Positions 1 to 5,637 of a stretch of 7,141 bases of DNA are shown in pieces (the first letter of the stretch is position 1; each line of letters begins with the position of its first letter). Under the pieces are notes generated by a model, which worked only from the letters and a program-made list of their open reading frames with translations, searched no databases and had not been told where the DNA came from. The stretch comes from Ktedonobacterales bacterium (lineage in GTDB: Bacteria > Chloroflexota > Ktedonobacteria > Ktedonobacterales > JADMIN01). The translations under genes and the position numbers were made by a program. Location of the stretch: the NCBI GenBank assembly GCA_025450405.1, contig JANWHL010000236.1, forward strand, positions 1-7,141, given 5' to 3'.

Positions 1-133
1 GGGTGGAACTGGCCAGACGGGCCAGCCAGAAGGCCATGAAGCCGGCGGTGGTTAGGGCAGCGAGGGCGACCTTGGTGGAATCGACGATGGGCTGGACGCG
101 GACGTGATTGCCGCTGAAGACGATCGCCGCCAC
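1..133 (-). CDS. Partial membrane-protein-like ORF, N-terminus only
   Basis: An open frame reads leftwards off the window edge; 44 residues are visible. The first ~21 residues are mixed (reading AAIVFSGNHVRVQPIVDSTK after the start). They are followed at residues 22-41 by a hydrophobic stretch (VALAALTTAGFMAFWLARLA) that looks like one transmembrane helix. The only start codon after the upstream in-frame stop is a GTG at 133-131, and no Shine-Dalgarno sequence precedes it. The other minus-strand frames are less protein-like or hit a stop. A TACACTC -10-like box lies about 25 bases upstream (158-163), and an inverted repeat covers the predicted transcript start and the GTG. The family cannot be recognised from so little. 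It could be a membrane protein with a short cytoplasmic head. The start is uncertain. Confidence 0.42.
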   Translation of the reverse strand, partial: MAAIVFSGNHVRVQPIVDSTKVALAALTTAGFMAFWLARLASST

Positions 134-163
134 TGGGCGTCGAGACGCGCAGTGGGGAGTGTA
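131..163 (-). promoter_or_regulatory. Possible promoter -10 with inverted repeat over the start of the leftmost gene
   Basis: The minus strand has TACACT at 163-158, the same -10-like hexamer as two better-supported promoters in this window. No convincing -35 is present at 17-19 bp. Three bases downstream an inverted repeat begins: CACTGGGCGTC (131-141), GA loop, GACGCGCAGTG (144-154), 10 of 11 positions pairing. It covers the predicted transcript start (~151) and the GTG start codon. The 10-mer CACTGGGCGT also recurs directly at 165-174. The repeats are seen directly; the regulatory role is inferred. Confidence 0.3.
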
Positions 164-191
164 TCACTGGGCGTGGGCTGGTGGGCACGTC

Positions 192-220
192 TTGATGGAT
201 GGCGGGATCGGCTCTAGAAT
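192..220 (+). promoter_or_regulatory. Sigma70-type promoter for the TIR-TPR gene
   Basis: TTGATG (192-197) matches the -35 consensus in four of six positions. It is separated by exactly 17 bp from TAGAAT (215-220), which matches the -10 consensus in five of six. Transcription would start near 227, leaving a leader of about 60 nt before the ATG at 287. This is the best plus-strand promoter match in the 134-286 gap. It lies back to back with the weaker minus-strand box at 158-163. Confidence 0.55.
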
Positions 221-286
221 GGGGACGACGGTCGCGGGCGGACGGCGAGTGATAACGTCGATTGCCGATATCGTGGGGGCGGGAGC

Positions 287-1708
287 ATGTCCTGGGCGGC
301 GCGCGTGTTTGTGTGCCATTGCCGCGAAGACGCCGCGTGGAGCGCCGAGTTTGGTGAGGCGCTGCGAGGCGCCGGCGCCGACGTGTGGACCTTTGGGGCG
401 GGCGTGGATGAGGCCCTGACGCGGGCCGGGGCGGAGCGCGAGCTGCCGGCGCGGCGGATCTGCGTGACTGTGCTCTCGCCCGCGGCGATCGCATCGGACT
501 GGGTGCGCTGCCTGATGGATCACGCGGCGGACCTGGCGGCCCGGCAGCCCGAGCGTATCGCGCTGGTGGCGCTGGCCGCGCCGTGCGCGGTGCCGCAAGG
601 CTGGAGCACGCACGCGCGGGTGGGCGGTGGGGACGGCGTCCTGGCGGCGCCAGTGGCGGGGGCGCGGTGGGTGGCGACCCGGCTCGGGATCCAGCCGGCG
701 CGGACGCCGGCGGCACCACCGCCGGGCGCTGAGACCGCCGACGGCGCGTTCACGCGTGGCAAGGGGCTTTTTCTGCAAGGCCGCTTCGAGGAGGCCGTCG
801 CCGCCTACGATCGGGCGATCGGGCTCGCGCCGGGGGAGGCGCGCTTCTGGCGATTCAAGGGGTCTACGCTGACCGAGCGCGACCGAGACGACGAGGCGGT
901 GGCGGTTCTGGATCGTGCCGTGGAGCTGGCGCCTGGGGACGCGTGGAATTGGACGCACAAGAGTCTGGCGCTCTGTGGGGCGCGACGACATGGCGAGGCG
1001 CTGGCGACGGCGGCACGTGCCATCGAGCTGGATGACCGGCTGGCCCTGGCCTGGACGGCCAAAGCGCTAACCCTCTATCGCCAGCGGCGCCTTGACCAGG
1101 CGGAGGCGGCCTGCGACGCGGCGTTAGATCGCGACCCGGAGCTGGCGATGGGCTGGACGGTGGCCGGGCTCGTGATGTGGCGGCGGGGGAAGGTGGGGCA
1201 GGCGCTGGCGGCGTACGACGCGGCGCTACGGCTGGGTCCGCAGTCGGTGGCGGCGTGGACGAACAAGGGGATCGCGCTGGCGAGCATGGGCCGAAACGAA
1301 GAGGCGCTGGCGTGCCACGACCACGCGCTGGGACTCGATCCGGCCTCGGCGGGGGGCTGGAACAACCGTGGACACGCGCTGAGCCATCTGGGCCGGTACC
1401 AGGAGGCGCTGGTGGCTTATGACTGGGCGCTGACGCTCAATCCGCGTTCGGCGGCGGCCTGGAACAACAAGGGCGAGACGCTGCATCGGCTGGGGCGGGA
1501 CGAGGAGGCGCTTGGTTTTCTGGACCAGGCGCTGGCGCTCGAGCCTGATTCGATCAATTTTCGGACGAACCGCGGCGCCATCCTGGTGAAACTGGGGCGA
1601 AACGATGAGGCGTCCAGGGATACCACGCGCGCGCTCAAGGACCAGCTCACGCCGCTCTGGCACCGGATCACCCACCGGAAGGGCGAAGGCGATCCGGGAG
1701 CGGGATGA
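287..1708 (+). CDS. TIR-like domain fused to about nine TPR repeats
   Basis: 473 aa. Residues ~5-135 look like a TIR domain: VFVCHCREDAAWSAEF (7-22) matches the first strand and helix (family pattern FISHSxxD), then a hydrophobic strand ICVTVLSP (58-65), then ASDWVRCLMDHA (69-80) matching the conserved SxWCxxE helix. A Pro/Ala-rich linker (139-151) joins it to tetratricopeptide repeats from ~155 to 452. The repeats have a strict 34-residue period, with Trp at 188, 222, 256, 290, 324, 358 and 392 and GRxxEAL-type turns. The start ATG has a purine-rich site (GGGGGCGGGAG) just upstream. TIR domains act as NAD-cleaving enzymes or as protein-interaction modules, and TPRs bind partner proteins. Here the usual catalytic Glu, four residues after the motif Trp, is Leu76, so NADase activity is doubtful. 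An adaptor or sensor role, possibly in defence signalling, is inferred. The gene is monocistronic, and its stop is 7 bp from the convergent dehydrogenase stop. Confidence 0.82.
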   Translation: MSWAARVFVCHCREDAAWSAEFGEALRGAGADVWTFGAGVDEALTRAGAERELPARRICVTVLSPAAIASDWVRCLMDHAADLAARQPERIALVALAAPCAVPQGWSTHARVGGGDGVLAAPVAGARWVATRLGIQPARTPAAPPPGAETADGAFTRGKGLFLQGRFEEAVAAYDRAIGLAPGEARFWRFKGSTLTERDRDDEAVAVLDRAVELAPGDAWNWTHKSLALCGARRHGEALATAARAIELDDRLALAWTAKALTLYRQRRLDQAEAACDAALDRDPELAMGWTVAGLVMWRRGKVGQALAAYDAALRLGPQSVAAWTNKGIALASMGRNEEALACHDHALGLDPASAGGWNNRGHALSHLGRYQEALVAYDWALTLNPRSAAAWNNKGETLHRLGRDEEALGFLDQALALEPDSINFRTNRGAILVKLGRNDEASRDTTRALKDQLTPLWHRITHRKGEGDPGAG

Positions 1709-1715
1709 AGCGGTG

Positions 1716-3008
1716 TCAGGCCTGGACCTCTTCGGTCAGCACCTCGGCGACGGGTTGATCCAGGCCGCTGGGGTCGCGCATGTCGAGCATGACCTTGATG
1801 GCACGATGCTCACCGCGTTTGCGGGCCACGGCCAGGGCGCGACGCACCTCGTGCGCGGGGAAGCGGTGGGTGATCAGGCGCTCGGGGGTCAATCGGTGCT
1901 CGCGCAACAGACGCGCGGCGAGCTGAAAGGTGGACTCGCGACCTGCGCGGTCGCGGCCGACGAGGGCGGCGCGGCTGGGGGGCGGGGTCTCGGCGCCATG
2001 GGCCCGCGAACCGACGATGGCGATTTCCTGGTGCCAGACGGGCGTCATGTCCACCCGGAGCGTGGCGAGGTGGTTGCCTACGAGGACGACGGTGCCGCCA
2101 GCGCGGGTCCAGCGCAGCGCCTGGTTCAGCGTGGAGGAGGTGCCGACCGTGTCGTACACCGTGTCGAACCCGCCGATCATCAGGTCGGCGCCGAAGCGAC
2201 TATGGAAGCGCTGTCCGCCGGTCAGGCGCGCGACGGCCACGGCGAGGTCCTCATCGTAGAGGACGGTGTCGCCACCCATGCGAGCCGCCATCTCGACCTG
2301 GAACGGATAGCGCGCGAGGACGGTGATGTTGGTGCCTTCGGGCCCGAGCGCTCGCACCGCCTGGGTGGTCAGGAGGCCGATTGTGCCCGCCCCAATGACC
2401 ATAGATGTTTCGCCAGGCTGTGGCAGGCGGCGCATGGCGGCGCGCAGCGCCACGGCGGTTGGCTCCACGAGCGCGGCCTGTTCATCGGTGAGGCCATCGG
2501 GGATGAGGAAGACCTGGCGCTCGTGGAGGACCATCTCCTCGCTCCAGCCACCACCGATCGCCTGGGGACCGGGGAGATAGCGATTCTCGCAGAGGGCGTA
2601 GTTGCCGGCGGCGCAGTGGCGGCAGGGCGGCTCGATCTCACGTGTGGCGCACGATTGGTCGTTCTGGTACGCCACGCGGTCGCCCACGCGCAGGAACTGG
2701 GTACCGGGACCGACCTCGACGACCTCGCCAACGACCTCGCGACCGAGATAAAGGCGGCGGGGGCGTGGGGCGGCGACCGGGGAGACGCGCGGATCGACGT
2801 CCAGGTGGACGAGGCTGAGCTCTTCGGCGCCGATGCCGGCCATGCGGTTACGGACGCGGATCCAGCGCTTGCCGGGGAGGGCGACGGGGCGCAGGTCGCG
2901 GGCACGCAGAGGCGCCAGCGGCCCATAGTAGGCGCGGCGCGACATCCGGCCGAGGATCGCGGTGGTGCCGACGAAGAATGGCTGTGTATCGAAATAGACG
3001 CCCCACAT
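1716..3008 (-). CDS. Medium-chain dehydrogenase of the zinc-ADH family with altered catalytic zinc site
   Basis: 430 aa, longer than the usual ~340-390. The order is that of a medium-chain dehydrogenase: an N-terminal GroES-like domain with LGREVVGEVVEVGPG (88-102) and VGDRVAYQ (108-115), a Cys cluster at 120, 129, 132 and 140, LVEPTAVALRA (180-190), then a Rossmann fold with VIGAGTIGLL (204-213). The second Rossmann strand ends in LAR (231-233) rather than an acidic residue, which suggests NADP(H). The family oxidises alcohols or sugars. However, the expected GIC zinc ligand is GIG (Gly60) and the GHE histidine is Arg90; only Glu182 of the catalytic trio remains. A structural zinc could still bind the four Cys, although their spacing (C-x8-C-x2-C-x7-C) differs from the textbook C-x2-C-x2-C-x7-C. 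The start ATG is preceded by GGAGGAAGGG. Substrate unknown. It is convergent with the TIR-TPR gene, with no room for a terminator between the stops. Confidence 0.85.
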   Translation of the reverse strand: MWGVYFDTQPFFVGTTAILGRMSRRAYYGPLAPLRARDLRPVALPGKRWIRVRNRMAGIGAEELSLVHLDVDPRVSPVAAPRPRRLYLGREVVGEVVEVGPGTQFLRVGDRVAYQNDQSCATREIEPPCRHCAAGNYALCENRYLPGPQAIGGGWSEEMVLHERQVFLIPDGLTDEQAALVEPTAVALRAAMRRLPQPGETSMVIGAGTIGLLTTQAVRALGPEGTNITVLARYPFQVEMAARMGGDTVLYDEDLAVAVARLTGGQRFHSRFGADLMIGGFDTVYDTVGTSSTLNQALRWTRAGGTVVLVGNHLATLRVDMTPVWHQEIAIVGSRAHGAETPPPSRAALVGRDRAGRESTFQLAARLLREHRLTPERLITHRFPAHEVRRALAVARKRGEHRAIKVMLDMRDPSGLDQPVAEVLTEEVQA

Positions 3009-3042
3009 CGCGCGTGCCCTTCCTCCACCGCATCATCCGCCT

Positions 3043-3103
3043 CGCCACGCGTGGCGCGCCACGTCAGGTCCGCTGTTCCCGGCGCGCCGCCGCGGCGGCG
3101 CGC
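3043..3103 (-). promoter_or_regulatory. Palindrome-rich 5' leader of the dehydrogenase gene
   Basis: Between the predicted transcription start (~3126) and the ribosome-binding site lie nested palindromes. CGCCACGCGTGGCG (3043-3056) and CGTGGCGCGCCACG (3050-3063) share the central arm GTGGC (3051-3055), so that arm can pair with either GCCAC at 3044-3048 or GCCAC at 3058-3062. Further upstream in the leader, 3082-3103 is a perfect 22-bp palindrome centred between 3092 and 3093 and made only of G and C. These could be operators or alternative RNA hairpins. No known riboswitch was recognised. The symmetry is seen directly; the function is inferred. Confidence 0.4.
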
Positions 3104-3132
3104 ATGCGTACGGGCGGGCGCGGAGCGCTGAG

Positions 3133-3162
3133 AGTGTAGCATGGCTGGGCAAAGGGACGCAA
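3133..3162 (-). promoter_or_regulatory. Probable promoter for the dehydrogenase gene
   Basis: On the minus strand, TTGCGT (3162-3157) is followed after 18 bp by TACACT (3138-3133). The -10 is preceded by TGC, giving an extended -10 arrangement. Transcription would begin near 3126, with a leader of about 118 nt. The site lies between the Tat-protein stop and the dehydrogenase start. The dehydrogenase therefore need not depend on read-through from the Tat-protein gene. Confidence 0.45.
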
Positions 3163-3198
3163 GCGTCGCGGGACGATGGGGGGAAGGGGACACGACGC

Positions 3199-4068
3199 CT
3201 ACTGGGTGGCGGTGGCGGAGACGGTCGCGGTGGCAATGGTCGCGGAGTTGCGCGTGAGCTTGCCCGTAAACGTGATCACCTCAGTCGGCGTCGTCAGGGC
3301 GTCATCATTCCACTTGATATGCGCCTTGAGCTGGACATCCTTGTGAGCGGTACCAGTCAGGGTGAAGGAGATGCCATTGGTGAGGTCATGCTGGGCCGCG
3401 ATCTGGGTGGCGGGGTCCGCTTTGGGGCATTGGGAGGCGCTGTTGGCATCGCTGCTGAACAAGAAGATGCTGTTGCCCGCGGCGGCGACATTGAAGGGGG
3501 TGGATGTGTCGTTCGGCGGCCCGCTCTCGCCATCGGGCGCGGACTGGGTAAGGGTCATGGCGTAGGTGACACTGGGGGCCAGGTCGTAAGCGGTCATCCA
3601 GACGAAGAAGGTGCCGGGGCTGGTCTTGCCGTTGCCGTTCACGGTGAAGCTGGGCGTGACCGCGAAGCCGGAGTCCTCGAAGCAGGCTTGAAAGTTGACG
3701 CTGCCGCTGGGTCCGGCGGCGGGGCTCACGGAACCGCCGAGGAATTGCGGGCCGAGCGCGGAGGCGGTACCGCCAGTGGCCGCGAGCGCGGCATGGGTGC
3801 CGGCGACCGTGGCGATGGCGGCCGAGCCGGCGACGGCGGCGCGGAGGAAGTCGCGCCGGTTGGGGTCGTCGTCGCCAGGCCAGGAAGGCGAGAGGCGGTC
3901 CGGCCGCACGTCTCCCGGCCACCGTGGCCACATGGGCCCCTCGGGCAGGGTGGAGTCTGGTAGCGGGGGGATGGGTCCAGCGGAGTTGCTGGGCTGGGCG
4001 CCGGCGGGGGCGTCGGGACGAGATGATGGAGCGCCCGGCGTGGGTCGCGAAGCGTCGTCGCGCGTCAT
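3199..4068 (-). CDS. Secreted protein with Tat signal, unknown function
   Basis: 289 aa from the ATG at 4068, chosen because AGGAGG (4080-4075) stands 6 nt upstream; longer readings use a TTG start without a ribosome-binding site. Residues 2-67 are a long Pro/Ser/Asp-rich N-terminal region. A twin-arginine signal follows: NRRDFLRAAVAG (70-81), a hydrophobic stretch to ~96, and ALA (94-96) as a likely cleavage site. The mature part (~193 aa) is rich in Thr, Ser, Ala and Asn with alternating hydrophobic residues, suggesting a beta-sandwich. Its only two cysteines (129, 214) could form a disulfide. No enzyme motif was seen and I do not recognise the family. Tat export implies folding in the cytoplasm before secretion. 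It has its own promoter, lies downstream of the pqqD-kinase genes, and is separated from the kinase by a 253-bp gap. A real gene is near certain; the role is unknown. Confidence 0.8.
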   Translation of the reverse strand: MTRDDASRPTPGAPSSRPDAPAGAQPSNSAGPIPPLPDSTLPEGPMWPRWPGDVRPDRLSPSWPGDDDPNRRDFLRAAVAGSAAIATVAGTHAALAATGGTASALGPQFLGGSVSPAAGPSGSVNFQACFEDSGFAVTPSFTVNGNGKTSPGTFFVWMTAYDLAPSVTYAMTLTQSAPDGESGPPNDTSTPFNVAAAGNSIFLFSSDANSASQCPKADPATQIAAQHDLTNGISFTLTGTAHKDVQLKAHIKWNDDALTTPTEVITFTGKLTRNSATIATATVSATATQ

Positions 4069-4104
4069 GTGGTCCCTCCTGGTGGCCGCGTCTGCCGGGT
4101 GCCC

Positions 4105-4134
4105 CCGTGATATGGATGGCCGTGATGTGGATGG
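4105..4134. repeat. Two tandem 15-bp repeats in the leader of the Tat-protein gene
   Basis: CCGTGATATGGATGG (4105-4119) is followed directly by CCGTGATGTGGATGG (4120-4134), differing at one position. The pair lies 37-66 bp upstream of the Tat-protein start, downstream of its predicted transcription start. It may be a paired protein-binding site or simply a small duplication. Confidence 0.6.
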
Positions 4135-4160
4135 CGGACTGGCGGGAGCGAAATCACGGT

Positions 4161-4212
4161 CTTGTGTCCGCCCACAAGGATGAGTGTATGAGGCAGGCGG
4201 GCGTAGCGTCAA
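4161..4212 (-). promoter_or_regulatory. Promoter of the Tat-protein gene with inverted repeat at the start site
   Basis: TTGACG (4212-4207, five of six to the -35 consensus), an 18-bp spacer and TACACT (4188-4183) form a good sigma70-type promoter on the minus strand. The expected start is about 4176. The perfect inverted repeat CTTGTG (4161-4166)/CACAAG (4173-4178), with a 6-nt centre, covers that start. It could be an operator or a 5' RNA stem. The leader to the ATG is ~108 nt. Confidence 0.55.
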
Positions 4213-4286
4213 CGAGGGGGGACCGAAGGGTGATGCTGGACGCGGCGGGGGCGTGGCGCCAGGGGCGAGAGCATGGGCCGCAGGCG

Positions 4287-4318
4287 GGCTCAGCTGAGGG
4301 CAGGCTCAACTGAGGGCA
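4287..4318 (-). terminator. Terminator-like stem made by a 16-bp tandem duplication after the kinase gene
   Basis: GGCTCAGCTGAGGGCA (4287-4302) is duplicated with one change as GGCTCAACTGAGGGCA (4303-4318). Read on the minus strand it begins 3 nt past the kinase stop codon. The two cores (4305-4314 and 4289-4298) pair as a 10-bp stem with one G-U pair and a 6-nt loop. There is no T-run, so this is not a classic intrinsic terminator. It could slow 3' decay or help termination at the end of the DUF1614-pqqD-kinase unit. Confidence 0.5.
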
Positions 4319-4321
4319 GGG

Positions 4322-5218
4322 TCAGGCGAGAGCGGCGCGTTCGATGAGATCGAGCGCCTGTGTGAGGTCGGCGTTGTTCAGCCGGGCGCAAACAGAGACC
4401 GAGGCGGCCAGGCGGGCGGAGGCGCTGGCCAGCAACCCGAGGGGGAGACGGGTGCGCACGGACTCGCGCAGGAGCGTGGCGGCCAGCTCGGCCCGAGTGA
4501 CGGGTTCCAGGGCAGAGGGCCGTGCGGGATCGCGACCGACGAGGAAGATGGCGGTTGGCGCGCGCGATCCTTCGGCCCAGCGCAACGGCCGCGCATAGCC
4601 CCACACGGTGGGGTCATGCTCCAGAGCGGGCACGGGGGAGAAGAGTCCGAGGGATGCGGGCATGACGTGGAAATGGCGCGGGAAGGCGCGAACGCGCAGT
4701 GTGGCGGGATCGAGGAGGGTAATGTCGTCGGCGAAGGGCTCCCAGCCGCGGCTGATGAGGCCCAGGGAAAGGGTGGTCTTGCCATTCTCGGATGGGGCGA
4801 CCAGGAGCACGACCGCCTCGCCCCTGGCAAGGGCGCCCGCGTGCAGAGGAACGGGGCCGGAAGAGTGCGTCAGGGCGTCAGACACCACGCGCCATTCCAG
4901 GTGGCTGACGACGCGGGCAAAGCTCCCGAAGCGGACGGGCTCGGCGTCGGCGCCCTCCACACACCAATCCGCGGGTCCGTGTCGCGTCACCCACAGGTGG
5001 AGTGGCGGATGCGCGGCGGGGCCGTTCGCGGCAGTGCTCCGCGCGGTAATGCCGGCCGCGCCCGAGGAATCCGCCGTGGCGTCTGAGCGGGCGACGACGA
5101 ACGGGCGCAGGATGTCAGCTACGCGGCGGTGGCAGGCCGGCGGCAGACCGTTGACCACCACGCGAATGCCGGCAACGTCGCAGGTGAGGGGGACACCAGC
5201 GCTGGGATGAGCTGACAT
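4322..5218 (-). CDS. HPr-kinase-like P-loop protein paired with PqqD
   Basis: 298 aa. The C-terminal two thirds match the HPr kinase/PEPCK-like P-loop fold: PLHAGALARGEAVVLLV (124-140), Walker A APSENGKTTL (141-150), then GWEPFADDITLLD (158-170) with the paired acidic residues expected for Mg-ATP, and FPRHFHV (179-185). The first ~110 residues are a less conserved alpha/beta region with an Ala/Ser/Thr-rich insert (45-69). True HPr kinase phosphorylates HPr on serine; this shorter, diverged type is found beside PqqD-like proteins in peptide-modification loci, where some members phosphorylate the peptide. The substrate here is unknown. It starts 15 bp after the pqqD stop with no clear ribosome-binding site, which suggests translational coupling. 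No precursor peptide gene was found. The fold assignment is firm; peptide kinase activity is inferred. Confidence 0.75.
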   Translation of the reverse strand: MSAHPSAGVPLTCDVAGIRVVVNGLPPACHRRVADILRPFVVARSDATADSSGAAGITARSTAANGPAAHPPLHLWVTRHGPADWCVEGADAEPVRFGSFARVVSHLEWRVVSDALTHSSGPVPLHAGALARGEAVVLLVAPSENGKTTLSLGLISRGWEPFADDITLLDPATLRVRAFPRHFHVMPASLGLFSPVPALEHDPTVWGYARPLRWAEGSRAPTAIFLVGRDPARPSALEPVTRAELAATLLRESVRTRLPLGLLASASARLAASVSVCARLNNADLTQALDLIERAALA

Positions 5219-5233
5219 GGGGGGAATCTCGAT

Positions 5234-5545
5234 CTAGTCAGCGCCGCCGGGCGCATCGTCTGGGGACAGGAGGAGTCCGCGGCCGGCCATGTCGGCCAGT
5301 AGCGCCGCGGTCTCCTCGCGCGCCTGTGGATGGTCGGGGAGCAGCGAGACGAGCTCCTGGGCGATTTCGGCGGCGGTGCGCTCGCCATCGCAGTAATCCC
5401 AGACGAGGGCGCCAGCGGCGTTCAGGGTGTGACCCTCCTCGCCGCGCGGATCGAAGAGCAGGCAGGTACCGTCGGGAAGGACGTGGGTCTCGACGTCCGG
5501 CCGGCGGCGTGGATGGCTCTCGGGAGGGACGGATGGTGTGGGCAT
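5234..5545 (-). CDS. PqqD-family leader-peptide-binding protein
   Basis: 103 aa. Residues ~18-93 match the PqqD fold: ETHVLPDGTCLLFDPRGEEGHT (beta hairpins), LNAAGALVWDYCDGERTAAEIAQEL (41-65; the N..g..iW..cdG..t..ei core), then a helix to GRGLLL (88-93). PqqD proteins are small winged-helix chaperones, the basis of RiPP recognition elements, that hold a leader peptide for modifying enzymes. True PqqD works with the radical-SAM enzyme PqqE; neither PqqA, PqqE nor other pqq genes are here, so PQQ synthesis is not supported. The partner is probably the adjacent HPr-kinase-like protein. The ribosome-binding site is weak (AAGG about 8 nt before the ATG). It follows the DUF1614 gene by 92 bp with no obvious promoter, so read-through is likely. 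Confidence 0.8.
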   Translation of the reverse strand: MPTPSVPPESHPRRRPDVETHVLPDGTCLLFDPRGEEGHTLNAAGALVWDYCDGERTAAEIAQELVSLLPDHPQAREETAALLADMAGRGLLLSPDDAPGGAD

Positions 5546-5637
5546 GGGTGATACCTTGGGCGATTGGTCTGGGACCGACTGTGGGCTCGACGATGTCCAT
5601 GGCGGTGAGTGTGCCCGCGAACAGGGTGGGTGGTGGA

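Noticed and set aside
1605..3131. Long open plus-strand frame (508 codons) opposite the dehydrogenase.
   Set aside because: It is the antisense shadow of a well-supported gene in GC-rich DNA; its product is low-complexity Gly/Ala/Arg/Asp-rich with no domain, and it begins inside the TIR-TPR gene without a ribosome-binding site.
3319..3963. Open plus-strand frame (214 codons) opposite the Tat-protein gene.
   Set aside because: Gly/Ala/Arg-rich antisense shadow with no recognisable motif; the minus-strand gene has a strong ribosome-binding site and a clear Tat signal.
4066..4176. Possible 36-codon leader ORF on the minus strand starting at a GTG and ending in an ATGA overlap with the Tat-protein start.
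   Set aside because: No ribosome-binding site before the GTG, which lies at the predicted transcription start; the His/Pro/Gly-rich product looks like chance, so it was not annotated.
4069..4212. Upstream extension of the Tat protein to a TTG at 4212.
   Set aside because: The TTG is part of the likely -35 box (4212-4207) and has no ribosome-binding site, whereas the ATG at 4068 has AGGAGG at ideal spacing.
4230..4275. 21-codon minus-strand ORF (MLSPLAPRPRR...) in the gap after the kinase, considered as a peptide substrate.
   Set aside because: No ribosome-binding site, lies beyond the terminator-like stem, and has no recognisable leader or core features.
5234..5545. Assignment of the small protein as true PqqD of PQQ biosynthesis.
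   Set aside because: No pqqA, pqqB, pqqC or pqqE nearby; only the fold family is supported.
5238..5600. 120-codon minus-strand frame overlapping pqqD, considered as a precursor peptide.
   Set aside because: Arg/Pro-rich shadow of pqqD in another frame without a ribosome-binding site or a leader/core pattern.
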